Position numbers and translations under genes: made by a program. Positions 14,943-24,613 of a stretch of 64,000 nt of DNA are shown one piece after another. Below the pieces are notes generated by a model, which was given only the letters and a program-made list of their open reading frames with translations, made no database searches and had not been told where the DNA came from. The stretch is from Actinoplanes flavus (lineage in GTDB: Bacteria; Actinomycetota; Actinomycetes; Mycobacteriales; Micromonosporaceae): contig NZ_JAGFNS010000013.1 in the NCBI RefSeq assembly GCF_017592555.1, positions 124,001 to 188,000 on the forward strand. Reading direction: 5' to 3'. Each line of letters starts with the position of its first letter. Positions within the stretch are counted from its first letter, which is position 1.

Positions 14943-16199
14943 TCACACCGGTTCGGTCGCGAGTCGCTCGGTGGCGTGCCGGTCGGCGCGGGCCATCGAC
15001 CCCTCGGGGATCGCGGCGACGCCGGCGGCGAGCAGCAGAACCGCCGCGGCGAACGCGAACGACCAGGGCAGACCGTCCGGCTGGTCGACGATCGCACCGG
15101 CCACGGCGCCGCCGGCCGCGCTGCCACTGACCGAGACGGTGATCATCCAGGTGTACGCCTCGTTCATCATCCCGGCCGGGGCGATCCGGCCGACCAGGCT
15201 GTTCTCCACGGTCAGGGCGGGCGCGATGGTGGCGCCGCCGAACACCAGGGCGGTGCCCAGCCAGAGCGGGCTCGGCATGAACGCCAGCAGCAGGAAGCTC
15301 ATCGACACGGCGGCCAGCAGCCAGGCGAACTGGCGGGACAGGGCCATCGCCGGGCGGCGGGTGCCGAACCAGATGCCGCCGATCGCGCTGCCGATGCCCC
15401 AGACGCCGAGCAGCACCCCGCCGAGGGACTCGCCGCCGCCGTGCTGTGCGGCGTACGCCGGGACGATCACGCCGGCCGCGCCGAACGCGACGCCCAGCGC
15501 GCCGACGCACAGCAGCAGCGCCGGGAAACCGCCGGCCCGCAGCGGGCCCAGACCCTTCGCGGCGGCCGCCGGGTCGTGGCCGCCGCGGTGCCGCATGACC
15601 GGGAGGCGGGCGATCCACGCCGTACCGGCGAGGGTGGCGACGGCCGCGCTGATCAGCGCCGACTCGGGCTTGCCGGAGATCACCATGAGGGCCGCCACCA
15701 GCATCGGGCCGAGCACGAAGACCAGCTCGAACAGCGAGGTCTCGGCGGCGATGGCGGCCGAGCGCAGCTGGTGCCGGCCGGTGCCGGGGGACGTCATGTC
15801 GGTCCAGGCGCGCCGGATCGCGGCGGTCAGCGGCGGATAGGTGGCGCCGGCTCCCGCCGAGGCCACGAAGATCCACTCCAGGGCGCCGGAGCCGCCCCGG
15901 CTCGCCAGCAGCAGGGCGGCCAGCGCCAGCGGGTGCAGGATCGCGGTGGCCAGCAGGATCGGGGCCGGGCCGATCCGGTCGGCGAGGCGGCCGGCGATCG
16001 GGCTGACCGCGGCGCCGGCCAGCGCGTAGACGCCACCGGCGAGACCGGCCGCCGCGTACCGTCCGGTGGCCTGCTCGACTAGCAGGAGCAGGGCCAGCGG
16101 GGTCATCCCGATACCGAGGCGGGCCAGGATGCCGACCACCAGAAGGACCTTCGCGCCCGGTAGGTGCCATACGCCAAGGTACTGACGCAATGCGGTCAC
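14943..16199 (-). CDS. MFS transporter
   Basis: A 418-residue major facilitator protein with 12 predicted membrane segments. The loop motif AGRLADRIGPAPILL after the second segment is the MFS motif A, and the halves are separated by a hydrophilic loop near residue 200 (ARLPVMRHRGGHDP). It belongs to drug-efflux-like MFS proteins; the substrate is not readable. Starts with ATG at 16199. The 101 bases to HtpX contain no feature. Expressed alone as far as can be seen. Confidence 0.9.
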   Translation of the reverse strand: MTALRQYLGVWHLPGAKVLLVVGILARLGIGMTPLALLLLVEQATGRYAAAGLAGGVYALAGAAVSPIAGRLADRIGPAPILLATAILHPLALAALLLASRGGSGALEWIFVASAGAGATYPPLTAAIRRAWTDMTSPGTGRHQLRSAAIAAETSLFELVFVLGPMLVAALMVISGKPESALISAAVATLAGTAWIARLPVMRHRGGHDPAAAAKGLGPLRAGGFPALLLCVGALGVAFGAAGVIVPAYAAQHGGGESLGGVLLGVWGIGSAIGGIWFGTRRPAMALSRQFAWLLAAVSMSFLLLAFMPSPLWLGTALVFGGATIAPALTVENSLVGRIAPAGMMNEAYTWMITVSVSGSAAGGAVAGAIVDQPDGLPWSFAFAAAVLLLAAGVAAIPEGSMARADRHATERLATEPV

Positions 16200-16300
16200 G
16201 AGCTGGCCTCCGACTGCCGACGGTAACGAGCGAAACGAGTTTCGAGGCTAACGTCGGCGGTCGGTTGACGAACCTGAAATATCGGCGGTTGTCGCGCGCG

Positions 16301-17170
16301 TCACCAGCTACGGGTCAGCGCGGCCTGCTCCTGGAGCCGGCGGATCCGCTCGGCCATCGGCGGGTGGGTGGAGAACAGGTTGGCGATCCCGCCACCGGCG
16401 AACGGGTTGGCGATCATCAGGTGCGCGGCGCTGGTCAGCTGTCCGCCGGCCGGCAGGGGCGCGCGGGCCGTACCGTGATGGATCTTCTCGAGGGCGCTCG
16501 CGAGAGCGAGCGGATCACCGGTGAGCGCGGCCCCGGAGGCGTCCGCCTGGAATTCCCGGTTCCGGCTGATCGCCAGCTGGATGATCGACGCGGCCAGCGG
16601 GCCCAGGATCATCATGAGCAGCAGGCCGGCCGGGTTCGGGCTGTCCTCGTCGTCCGAGCCGCCGAGCGGCAGGAAGATCGCCAGATTGGCCAGCATCGTG
16701 ACGATCCCGGCCAGGCCGGCGGCCACGCTGGAGATCAGGATGTCCCGGTTGTAGACGTGCGACAGCTCGTGCCCGATGACACCGCGCAGCTCACGCGGCT
16801 CCAGCAGGTTCAGGATGCCGACGGTCACCGCGACCGCGGCGTGCTCCGGGTCGCGGCCGGTGGCGAACGCGTTGGGCTGGAGCGCCGGCGAGACGTAGAG
16901 GCGGGGCATCGGCTGGCCGGCCTCGACGGCCAGCTCCCGGACGATGCGGTAGAGGCCGGGCAGCTCCGCCTCGGTCACCGGGCGGGCGCCCATGGCCCGC
17001 AGGGCGATCCGGTCGGAGTAGAAGTAGCTGACGGCGTTCGTCACCAGCGAGATCATCACGGCGATGACGAGGCCGGCGCTGCCGCCCAGCCAGTAGCCCA
17101 CGGCGAGGATCAGGCTGGTGAGCAGGCCTAGCAGGGCGGCGGTCTTGAGGCCGTTGTGGTGGCTGTGCAA
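16301..17170 (-). CDS. htpX: HtpX-type M48 membrane zinc metalloprotease
   Basis: A 289-residue membrane protease. Two N-terminal membrane segments (9-28, 30-50) precede the zinc motif HELSH at 134-138, then two more segments and the FQADASGAAL motif carrying the third zinc ligand. HtpX degrades misfolded membrane proteins on the cytoplasmic side. The start is an unusual TTG at 17170, supported by AAGGAG at eight bases; no better codon exists. It follows nuoN by 149 bases on the same strand, so it might help quality control of the membrane complex, which is inference. Confidence 0.95.
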   Translation of the reverse strand: MHSHHNGLKTAALLGLLTSLILAVGYWLGGSAGLVIAVMISLVTNAVSYFYSDRIALRAMGARPVTEAELPGLYRIVRELAVEAGQPMPRLYVSPALQPNAFATGRDPEHAAVAVTVGILNLLEPRELRGVIGHELSHVYNRDILISSVAAGLAGIVTMLANLAIFLPLGGSDDEDSPNPAGLLLMMILGPLAASIIQLAISRNREFQADASGAALTGDPLALASALEKIHHGTARAPLPAGGQLTSAAHLMIANPFAGGGIANLFSTHPPMAERIRRLQEQAALTRSW

Positions 17171-17319
17171 CGTTCACTCCTTCGGCTGGCGGGCTTGTGG
17201 CCCGCACTCCAGGGAACAGCCGCGAGCAGCGTATTCATCCGAGTACGCGCTGTGAGTTCGCTGAACCCTGGGGTGCCGGTCATCGGAGGATCAGTGCTCG
17301 CAGCCAACCCACGTGGGGA

Positions 17320-18732
17320 TCAGAGAACGTCGAAGAGAACCTGCGGGGCGAAGCCGAGCACGACGGCCACGATCGTGGTGGCGACCAGGACGGCGGCCAC
17401 CGGGCGGCGCACCGGGCGGTGTTCGGTGTCCTCGGCAGGGGCGGCGTAGAGCAGGGCGCCGACCCGGACGTAGTAGGCCAGCGCGATCACCGCGTTGACC
17501 ACGACCACCGCGGCCAGCCAGGTCCAGCCCTCGGCCACCAGCGCGCCGACCACGGACACCTTGGCGAACAGGCCGGCCAGACCCGGCGGCAGCCCGGCCA
17601 GACCGGCCAGTGCCAGAACGAGGGCGGCACCGAGCCACGGGTGCCGGCGGGCCGCGCCACGGAAGTCGTCGAGGGTGCCGCCGTCCGCGGCGGCGGGGCG
17701 CAACGCCACCACCACACCGAACGCGATCAGCTCCAGGACCACGAAGAACACGGCGTAGGCGAGAGCCGCCGGAACGCCGTCGGCGCCGAGAGCCAGGGCG
17801 GCCAGGATGTAGCCGGCCTGGGCCACCGACGACCAGGCGAGCAACCGGACCATCCGGGTCTGCCGCAAGGCCACCAGGTTGCCGACGGTCATGGTCAGTA
17901 CGGCCAGGGCCGCGACGACGACGCCGGTGTCCAGCCGGGCGACGACCGCGGCCAGGGCCAGTACGCCACCCAGCTTGGAGGCGGTCGACAGGTACGCCGC
18001 GATCGGCACCAGGGCGCCGTCGTAGGTGGCCGGCGCCCAGGCGTGCAGCGGTACGGCGGCCACCTTGAACGCCAGGCCGATCACCAGCAGCGCGGCGCCG
18101 ACCCCGGCCAGGGCGGCGAACGGGGCCGGGGCGGGACCCAGCATGCCCAGATGCACGGCTCCGGTGGCGGCGTAGTTGAGGGCGATCCCGAGCAGGGCGA
18201 TCGCCGTCGAGATGACGCTGATCAGGAAGAACGTGACCGAGGCGGAGGCCGCGTCGGTGGTGGTCCGCTCGCCGGGGGCGAACCGGCGGAGGCCGACCAG
18301 CACGTACAGCGGGAGGGTGAGGGTCTCCAGGCCGACGATCAGGGTGAGCAGGTCACCCGCGTAGGCGACGGTGACGCCGCCGGTCATCGAGCAGGCCAGC
18401 AGGAAGCAGAACTCACCGGCCGGGGCGGTGCCGAGCCGCAGCGCGGGGACCGAGAGGGCGAGCACCCCGGCGGTCAGGCCGGCGAACAGCGCGGCGGTCA
18501 CCGCGGCCGGCCAGGACGGCACCCAGGAGCAGCCGCCCGGCACGCAGAAGGTGGGCTCCCACGGGCCCACGGCCAGGGCGGTCACCCCGGTGGCGAGCGC
18601 GCCGAGCAGGGTGGCCGTGATCGTCGCCGCGCGCTTGCCGGCGAACAGGTCGGCGAGCAGGGCCAGGATCGCGGTGCCGGCCGCGGCGTACAGCGGCAGC
18701 AGCGCGACGTGGTCGACGGCCTGGCTGGTCAC
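17320..18732 (-). CDS. nuoN: NADH-quinone oxidoreductase subunit N
   Basis: A 470-residue antiporter-like complex I subunit with about 14 membrane segments. Key features are the conserved glutamate in IVGLETLTLPLYVL (helix 5), the lysine in GLAFKVAAVPLHAWAP (helix 7) and the lysine in STASKLGGVLAL, with LLAWSSVAQAGY afterwards. GTG 18732 overlaps the nuoM stop (GTGA). It is the last gene of the operon and pumps protons as part of the membrane arm. Confidence 0.96.
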   Translation of the reverse strand: MTSQAVDHVALLPLYAAAGTAILALLADLFAGKRAATITATLLGALATGVTALAVGPWEPTFCVPGGCSWVPSWPAAVTAALFAGLTAGVLALSVPALRLGTAPAGEFCFLLACSMTGGVTVAYAGDLLTLIVGLETLTLPLYVLVGLRRFAPGERTTTDAASASVTFFLISVISTAIALLGIALNYAATGAVHLGMLGPAPAPFAALAGVGAALLVIGLAFKVAAVPLHAWAPATYDGALVPIAAYLSTASKLGGVLALAAVVARLDTGVVVAALAVLTMTVGNLVALRQTRMVRLLAWSSVAQAGYILAALALGADGVPAALAYAVFFVVLELIAFGVVVALRPAAADGGTLDDFRGAARRHPWLGAALVLALAGLAGLPPGLAGLFAKVSVVGALVAEGWTWLAAVVVVNAVIALAYYVRVGALLYAAPAEDTEHRPVRRPVAAVLVATTIVAVVLGFAPQVLFDVL

Positions 18733-20213
18733 AGCTTCACTCCCAGCAGGTTGGCGAGCGGCTCGACGGTGTCGTTCAGGACCAGGGCCGGGACCACGCC
18801 GACGGCCAGCGTCAGCAGGATCAGCGGGGTCCAGGCCAGCCACTCGATCCGGGTGACGGCCGGGCTCGCCGCGGCCACCGCCGGGGTGGCCGGGCCGTGC
18901 GTCACCCGGCGCAGCAGGCGCAGGAAGTAGGCGGCGGTCAGGGCCCCGCCGACCGCGGCGACGGCCGCCAGGGTGAGCCAGAACGGGCCGCCCCGCTGGA
19001 CCGCGGCGATCACCGCGAACGCCTCGCCCCAGAACCCGGCCAGGCCGGGCAGGCCGAGCGAGGCGATGGCCGCGAAGCCGAGCAGGCCGGCCAGGCGCGG
19101 GGCGGTCTCCCGGAGGCCACCGATCAGGTCGAGGGAACCCGTCCCGGTACGGTCCTTGATCGTCCCGGCGAGGAAGAACAGCAGGCCGGTGATCAGGCCG
19201 TGGGCGACGTTGCCGACCAGGGCGGCCTGCACGCCGGTGATCGACATGGTGGCGATGCCGAGCAGCACGAATCCCATGTGGCCGACGCTGGAGTAGGCGA
19301 TCAGGCGTTTCAGCTCGGTCTGGCGCAGGCAGATCAGCGCGCCGGCGACGATCGCGACCACGGCCAGGCCGCCGAGGACCGGCGAGGCCCAGCCCGCGCC
19401 CTCCGGGGCCGCGCCGACACCGACCCGGATCATCCCGTACGTGCCCATCTTGAGCAGCACGCCGGCCAGGATCACCGAACCGACCGTGGGGGCCTCGGTG
19501 TGCGCGTCGGGCAGCCAGGTGTGCAGCGGCCAGAGCGGGGCCTTCACCGCGAACGCGAGGGCCAGCAGGACGAAGGCCACGTGCTGGGTGTCCTTGCTGA
19601 GCTCGGCGGCGCCGGTCAGGGTGACCAGGTCGCCGGTGCCGGCCGACGTCACCACGAGCAGCACGCCGAGCAGCAGCAGCACCGAGCCGGCCAGCGTGTA
19701 GAGGACGAACTTGCGGGCCGCCGCCCGGCGGTTCGGGCCGCCCCAGCCGGCGATCACCGCGTACATCGGCAGCAGGACGACCTCGAAGAACAGGAAGAAC
19801 AGGATCAGGTCCAGGGCCAGGAAGGTGCCGAGGACGCCGATCTCCAGAACCAGCAGGAGCGCGGCCAGGGCGCGGCCCTTCCGGTTGTACGCGCAGCAGA
19901 GCAGGGTGAGCAGCCCGGTCAGGACGATCAGGGGGTACGAGATCCCGTCCACCCCGAGGTGGAACTCCAGTCCGAGGGCCGGGACCCAGGGCAGGTCCAC
20001 CTCGGCCCACGGCAGCATCGGCGGGCCGTCGCCGGGCCCGTAGGCGAACCAGCTGTACTCGTCGGTGCGGGCCAGGATCGGCAGCGCCGAGAGCACGAAC
20101 GTGACGGCGGCGAAGCCGGTGGAGACGAGCCGGGCCCGCCGGTCCGGTAGCAGCGCGACGACGACGGCACCCAGAGCGGGCACCGCGAGCAGCGCGATCA
20201 GCAGGGTGTTCAT
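18729..20213 (-). CDS. nuoM: NADH-quinone oxidoreductase subunit M
   Basis: A 494-residue antiporter-like subunit with about 14 membrane segments. Visible signatures are the glutamate in FLFFEVVLLPMYAVI, KAPLWPLHTWLPDAHTEAP with the broken helix 7 lysine, and LLKMGTYG and IAYSSVGHMGFV. ATG 20213 overlaps the nuoL stop (ATGA) and its stop overlaps nuoN. Length and motifs match typical NuoM. It forms one proton channel of complex I. Confidence 0.97.
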   Translation of the reverse strand: MNTLLIALLAVPALGAVVVALLPDRRARLVSTGFAAVTFVLSALPILARTDEYSWFAYGPGDGPPMLPWAEVDLPWVPALGLEFHLGVDGISYPLIVLTGLLTLLCCAYNRKGRALAALLLVLEIGVLGTFLALDLILFFLFFEVVLLPMYAVIAGWGGPNRRAAARKFVLYTLAGSVLLLLGVLLVVTSAGTGDLVTLTGAAELSKDTQHVAFVLLALAFAVKAPLWPLHTWLPDAHTEAPTVGSVILAGVLLKMGTYGMIRVGVGAAPEGAGWASPVLGGLAVVAIVAGALICLRQTELKRLIAYSSVGHMGFVLLGIATMSITGVQAALVGNVAHGLITGLLFFLAGTIKDRTGTGSLDLIGGLRETAPRLAGLLGFAAIASLGLPGLAGFWGEAFAVIAAVQRGGPFWLTLAAVAAVGGALTAAYFLRLLRRVTHGPATPAVAAASPAVTRIEWLAWTPLILLTLAVGVVPALVLNDTVEPLANLLGVKL

Positions 20214-22120
20214 GCCAATGCCCCCAACCAGGCGACGGCCCCCAGCAGCAGGGCCGCCGCGCAGACGGCGACCGCGGCGGCGGGCAGTGGCAGCCGGTGC
20301 GCCGCCTTGAGTGCGGCACCGGCACGTGACGCGCCGGTGCCGGTGGCCATGACGACGGCGTCCACGTCGTTCGTGTCGAACGCGGTGACCACGCGGGCCA
20401 GCGTCGTGACCGGGCGGACCACGAAGCGGTCCTGGACCTCGTCGAGGCGGAACCCGGCGGCCAGGAACGGCTCGGCACGCCCGAGGACGAGAGCCGGGTC
20501 GGCGCCGGGCGCGGCCCGCCAGAGCCACCACGCCGTCCCGGCGCCGGCCGCGAGCAGCAGCATCGGCAGGGCCACGGCCACGCCGAGGTGCGGGTCCTCC
20601 AGCTCCAGGGCGGTACGGAAGCCGGGGGCGAACGCGGCCAGCCCGAGCAGCGCGGCCGGGATCGCGAGCAGGATCAGCGGCCAGCGCATCAGCGCGGGTG
20701 GATCGTGCGGGACGGCCGGGGTCCGGTAGCGGCCGTCCTGGAAGCCGACCACCCAGGGGCCGTCCGGGCCGTACGCCCGCGAGACGCCGAAGAAGGTGCG
20801 CAGCAGGAGGCGGGTCGCGTACCACGCGGTGATCCCGACCGAGAGCAGCGCGGCCAGCCAGACCACCCACGCGGCCCAGGCGGGCGCCGTCTCGCCGCCC
20901 CCGGTGGCGTGGGCGGCGGCGGTGAGCACGTTCTCCTTCGACCAGAAGCCGGAGAGCGGCGGCAGGCCGGCGAGCGCGCCCAGGCCGATCACGAACGACC
21001 AGAAGGTGACCGGCATGTGGGTGCGCAGGCCGCCCATCCGGGACATCAGGTTGGTGCCGACCGCGTGGATCACCGCGCCCGCCGCGAGGAACAGCAGCGC
21101 CTTGAACGCGGCGTGGGTGAGCAGGTGGAACAGGGCGGCGGCGGGCGAGCCGACGGCCAGGGCGCCGGTCATGTAGCCGATCTGCGACACGGTCGACCAG
21201 GCCAGCACCCGTTTCAGGTCGTCCTGGGCCGTCGCCGAGAGCGCCCCGATGAGGATGGTGATCGCGGCCATCACGGCGAGGGTGGCCAGTGCGGCCGGGG
21301 ACTGCCGGTAGAGCGGGTAGAGCCGGAACACCACGTAGACGCCGGCCGCGACCATGGTGGCGGCGTGGATGAGCGCGGAGATCGGGGTGGGGCCGGCCAT
21401 CGCGTCCGGGAGCCACGTGTGCAGCGGGAACTGGGCGCTCTTGCCGGCCACCCCGGCCAGGATCAGCAGCAGGGCGGCGGTCAGGGTGCCGGGCGAATAG
21501 TCGTGGGTGAGCACGTCGCCGAGGTGGGTGCTTTCGGCGTCGGCGATCAGGACGGCGATGCCGAGCAGGAAGCCGACGTCACCGACCCGGGTGACCAGGA
21601 AGGCCTTCACCGCGGCGGCCGGCGCCTCCGGCAGCCGCCGGTCGTGGCCGATCAGCAGGTAGGAGCAGGCGCCCATCACCTCCCAGCCGAGCAGCATGAG
21701 GATCAGGTCGCTGCTGGTGACGACCAGCAGCATCGCGCCGGTGAAGAGGCTGACCTGTGCCACGTAGGGCGCGTACCGGCGGTCGTCGTGCAGGTAGGCG
21801 ATCGAGTAGATCTGGACGAACAGGGCGACCACCGTGACGGCGAGTGCCACATAGCCGGCCGCGGCGTCGACGAAAGTGCCGAACCGCACCTCCAGGTAGC
21901 CGAAGTCCGCCAGGGTGAAGCCGACGTTCCGGGGGTCGTCCGCCGGATCGAGGACCAGCCGGACCGCGAGGAGGAGGGCCACCGCGGCGCCGGCCACGCC
22001 GAGTCCGGCGGCGAGACGCCGGCGGGCCCGGTCACCGTCGCCGGGTGGCAGGACGAGACCGATCAAACCCACGATCAGGGGTACGAGGGGAAGCAGCGGC
22101 CCGGCAACGTCGATGCTCAC
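20210..22120 (-). CDS. nuoL: NADH-quinone oxidoreductase subunit L
   Basis: A 636-residue subunit with about 16 membrane segments and a long C-terminal lateral helix followed by a final membrane helix. Signatures include LLGWEVMGACSYLLIG, GKSAQFPLHTWLPDAM, PTPISALIHAATMVAAG and VLAWSTVSQIGYM. GTG 22120 overlaps the nuoK stop (GTGA). NuoL is the distal proton pump of the membrane arm; all key residues appear present, so the protein should be functional. Confidence 0.97.
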   Translation of the reverse strand: MSIDVAGPLLPLVPLIVGLIGLVLPPGDGDRARRRLAAGLGVAGAAVALLLAVRLVLDPADDPRNVGFTLADFGYLEVRFGTFVDAAAGYVALAVTVVALFVQIYSIAYLHDDRRYAPYVAQVSLFTGAMLLVVTSSDLILMLLGWEVMGACSYLLIGHDRRLPEAPAAAVKAFLVTRVGDVGFLLGIAVLIADAESTHLGDVLTHDYSPGTLTAALLLILAGVAGKSAQFPLHTWLPDAMAGPTPISALIHAATMVAAGVYVVFRLYPLYRQSPAALATLAVMAAITILIGALSATAQDDLKRVLAWSTVSQIGYMTGALAVGSPAAALFHLLTHAAFKALLFLAAGAVIHAVGTNLMSRMGGLRTHMPVTFWSFVIGLGALAGLPPLSGFWSKENVLTAAAHATGGGETAPAWAAWVVWLAALLSVGITAWYATRLLLRTFFGVSRAYGPDGPWVVGFQDGRYRTPAVPHDPPALMRWPLILLAIPAALLGLAAFAPGFRTALELEDPHLGVAVALPMLLLAAGAGTAWWLWRAAPGADPALVLGRAEPFLAAGFRLDEVQDRFVVRPVTTLARVVTAFDTNDVDAVVMATGTGASRAGAALKAAHRLPLPAAAVAVCAAALLLGAVAWLGALA

Positions 22121-22488
22121 CCGGCCACCCGCTCCTCGTCGCCGTCCAGCCGCACCTCGTCGACCACGACCGCCTGACGCATCCGGTAGAACTGGAGGAC
22201 GATGGCCAGCCCGACGCCCACCTCGGCGGCGGCCAGCACGATCACGAACAGGGCCAGGACGCCGCCGGTGCCGGGCACGGCCGCGCCCGGGCGGGCCCAC
22301 GACTCGACCGCCACGCCGGTGAGCGCGGAGCGCAGCGACACGTCCGCGGTGACCAGGATCAGGTTGATCGCGTTGAGCATCAGCTCGACGGCCATCAGCA
22401 CCAGGATCGCGTTGCGCCTGCGGAGCACGCCGTAGACGCCCAGGCCGAACAGCAGGGCGGCCACCACGTACGGGATGACGACGTGCAT
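22117..22488 (-). CDS. nuoK: NADH-quinone oxidoreductase subunit K
   Basis: A 123-residue subunit with three membrane segments and the conserved glutamates in VLMAVELMLNAINL (helix 2) and VLAAAEVGVGLAIV (helix 3). It is longer than the usual 100 residues because of an insert between helices 2 and 3 (SLRSALTGVAVESWARPG) and a charged C-terminal tail. ATG 22488 overlaps the nuoJ stop by one base (TGATG). Confidence 0.95.
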   Translation of the reverse strand: MHVVIPYVVAALLFGLGVYGVLRRRNAILVLMAVELMLNAINLILVTADVSLRSALTGVAVESWARPGAAVPGTGGVLALFVIVLAAAEVGVGLAIVLQFYRMRQAVVVDEVRLDGDEERVAG

Positions 22489-23003
22489 CAGGCCTCCGGG
22501 GTGGAGCGGGCGCCGACGTCCGGCCGGGACAGGACGATCGCGCCGACCAGGGCGGACAGCAGCAGGATCGAGATCACCTCGAAGGGCAGCACCCAGGCGC
22601 CGAAGATCTGCTCGCCGACCCGCTCGGCGGTGCCCGGGTCCGCCTCCGGGTAGCGGACCCAGCGGAACGCGTCGGCGAACAGCACCGCCAGTCCGGCGCC
22701 GAGGCCACCGCCGATCAGCACGGCCGGGAGGGCGGGCCGGTCCAGGTCGGTCGACGGGCCGATCGGGGCGCGGGTCAGCATCACCGCGAACAGCAGCAGC
22801 ACCACGACCGCGCCGACGTAGACCAGGATCTGCACCCAGGCCACCAGTTCGGCGCCGAGGACCAGGTAGAGGCCGGCGACCGCACCCAGGCTCACCACCA
22901 GGTAGAGGCCGGAGCGGACCAGGTGGGCGCTGGTGACGACGAGCGCGCCGGACCCGACCGCGACCGCACCGAGGGCCAGCAGCAGCGCGTCGGCGACGGT
23001 CAC
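22488..23003 (-). CDS. nuoJ: NADH-quinone oxidoreductase subunit J
   Basis: A 171-residue subunit with five membrane segments. The pi-bulge helix 3 motif WVQILVYVGAVVVLLLFAVM is the family signature. GTG 23003 overlaps the nuoI stop (GTGA). NuoJ links the quinone module and the antiporter-like subunits and is needed for proton coupling. Confidence 0.95.
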   Translation of the reverse strand: MTVADALLLALGAVAVGSGALVVTSAHLVRSGLYLVVSLGAVAGLYLVLGAELVAWVQILVYVGAVVVLLLFAVMLTRAPIGPSTDLDRPALPAVLIGGGLGAGLAVLFADAFRWVRYPEADPGTAERVGEQIFGAWVLPFEVISILLLSALVGAIVLSRPDVGARSTPEA

Positions 23004-23605
23004 TTCCCGTCCTCCGTCGTTTCGGCGCGCGGAGCTCGTACCGTGGCTGGTCTTGCGGTCTTGGCGGCAGTGGCCGCGCCCGGGCCCGCGGCCTTGCGCG
23101 CCGCCGTGGCCTCCTCCTTGGACGGCTCGCCGAGCACGTCGTGGGCCGGCGGCGAAGGCACCGTGCGCATCCACTCCCCCAGCCGGGTCTTGTCGTGCAG
23201 CAGGGAGAGGACGTCGGTCTCCGCGTACTCGAACTCGGGCGTCCAGTGCAGCGCGTCGAACGGGCAGACCTCGATGCAGATCCCGCAGTACATGCAGAGG
23301 GAGAAGTCGATGTCGAACCGGTCCAGCACGTTGCGCTGGCGGGCGCGCGCGGCGCCCGGGACGACGACCTCCTCCTTGTGCGAGTCGATGTAGATGCACC
23401 AGTCGGGGCACTCACGGGCGCAGAGCATGCAGACCGTGCAGTTCTCCTCGGACAGCGCGATCACGCCGCGGGAGCGTGGCGGCAGATCGGGTTGCACGTC
23501 CGGGTACTGCTGGGTGCCGGATCGCCGTGTCAGGGTCTTCAGCGTTACGGCGAGCCCGTCGAGCAGGCCCTTGCCGGGCACGTTGCGGTCGCCGTTCTCA
23601 CTCAC
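23000..23605 (-). CDS. nuoI: NADH-quinone oxidoreductase subunit I (2 x 4Fe-4S)
   Basis: A 201-residue ferredoxin-type subunit. The two 4Fe-4S motifs are CTVCMLCARECP and CMYCGICIEVCP, carrying clusters N6a and N6b. A C-terminal tail of about 50 residues rich in Ala, Lys and Thr goes beyond the usual domain. GTG 23605 opens the frame. A 63-base gap separates it from nuoH, the only real gap in the operon. It passes electrons toward NuoB. Confidence 0.96.
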   Translation of the reverse strand: MSENGDRNVPGKGLLDGLAVTLKTLTRRSGTQQYPDVQPDLPPRSRGVIALSEENCTVCMLCARECPDWCIYIDSHKEEVVVPGAARARQRNVLDRFDIDFSLCMYCGICIEVCPFDALHWTPEFEYAETDVLSLLHDKTRLGEWMRTVPSPPAHDVLGEPSKEEATAARKAAGPGAATAAKTARPATVRAPRAETTEDGK

Positions 23606-23668
23606 AAGGGAACATCCTGCCCGCTCGGCCTTTCCGGCGCGACCTTGCCCCGGCGTTTCCGACCCCTT

Positions 23669-24613
23669 TTACAGCAGGGACTTCACCGCCACGGTCAGGA
23701 CCAGCTGGGCGAGCGAGACCGGGACCAGGATCAGCCAGCAGAGGCGCTGCAACTGGTCCTCACGCAGGCGGGGGTAGGTGACCCGGAACCAGATGATCAC
23801 GAAGGAGAGGGCCGCGACCTTCAACAGCGTCCACAGCCAGCCCAGCTGGTCCGCGAAGGGCCCGTGCCAGCCGCCCAGGAACAGGACGGTGGTGAGACCG
23901 GCGATCACCACGATGCCGACGTACTCCGCCAGCAGGAAGAACGCGAAACGCAGACCGGTGTACTCGGTCATGTAGCCGAAGACCAGCTCGGAGTCGGCGA
24001 TCGGCATGTCGAACGGCGGCCGCCGGATCTCGGCCAGCCCGGCGATGAAGAACACCAGCGCGGCCGGCGCCTGCCAGATCAGCCACCACGGCCGCCACGC
24101 CTCGACGATGCCGGGCAGGCTCAGCGTGCCGGCCGCCATCGCGACGCTCGCCGCGGCCAGGACCAGCGGCAGCTCGTAGCCGAGCAACTGGGCGGCGCCG
24201 CGGACGCCGCCGAGCAGGCTGTACTTGTTCGCCGAGGCCCACGCGGACATCAGCACGGCCACCACGCCGATCCCGAGCACGGCCAGGACCAGGAACAACC
24301 CGATGTCCAAGCTCTGCGCGACCAGGTCCGGGCCGAGCGGCAAGGTCAGGATCACCACGAGGTACGGGAAGAGCGCCACGATCGGGGCCAGCCGGAACAC
24401 GGTCCGATCCGCCTCGCGGGGAGTGATGTCCTCCTTCTGGACGAACTTCACCCCGTCGGCGACCAGCTGAGCCCAGCCGTGGAAGGCGCCCGCGTACATC
24501 GGGCCGACCCGTCCCTGCATGTGGGCCATCACCTTGTGCTCGGCCTGGCCGATGACCAGCGGCAGAACCAGGAAGGCGGCCATCACGGCGCCGACCCGGA
24601 CGAGGAGCTCCAT
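23669..24613 (-). CDS. nuoH: NADH-quinone oxidoreductase subunit H
   Basis: A 314-residue subunit with eight membrane segments. Signatures include AEHKVMAHMQGRVGP near the N-terminus, ADGVKFVQKEDITP, SANKYSLLGGVRGAAQLL and EIRRPPFDMPIADSEL. It forms the quinone entry channel with NuoD and NuoB. ATG 24613 overlaps the nuoC stop (TGATG), leaving no room for the nuoD gene usually found here. Confidence 0.97.
   Translation of the reverse strand: MELLVRVGAVMAAFLVLPLVIGQAEHKVMAHMQGRVGPMYAGAFHGWAQLVADGVKFVQKEDITPREADRTVFRLAPIVALFPYLVVILTLPLGPDLVAQSLDIGLFLVLAVLGIGVVAVLMSAWASANKYSLLGGVRGAAQLLGYELPLVLAAASVAMAAGTLSLPGIVEAWRPWWLIWQAPAALVFFIAGLAEIRRPPFDMPIADSELVFGYMTEYTGLRFAFFLLAEYVGIVVIAGLTTVLFLGGWHGPFADQLGWLWTLLKVAALSFVIIWFRVTYPRLREDQLQRLCWLILVPVSLAQLVLTVAVKSLL

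Noticed and set aside
17320..20478. Very long minus-strand frame running through nuoN and nuoM
   Set aside because: Only its first part (in reading direction to 17320) is nuoN; the rest is an out-of-frame Arg/Pro-rich shadow of nuoM. The nuoN start is fixed by the GTGA overlap at 18732.
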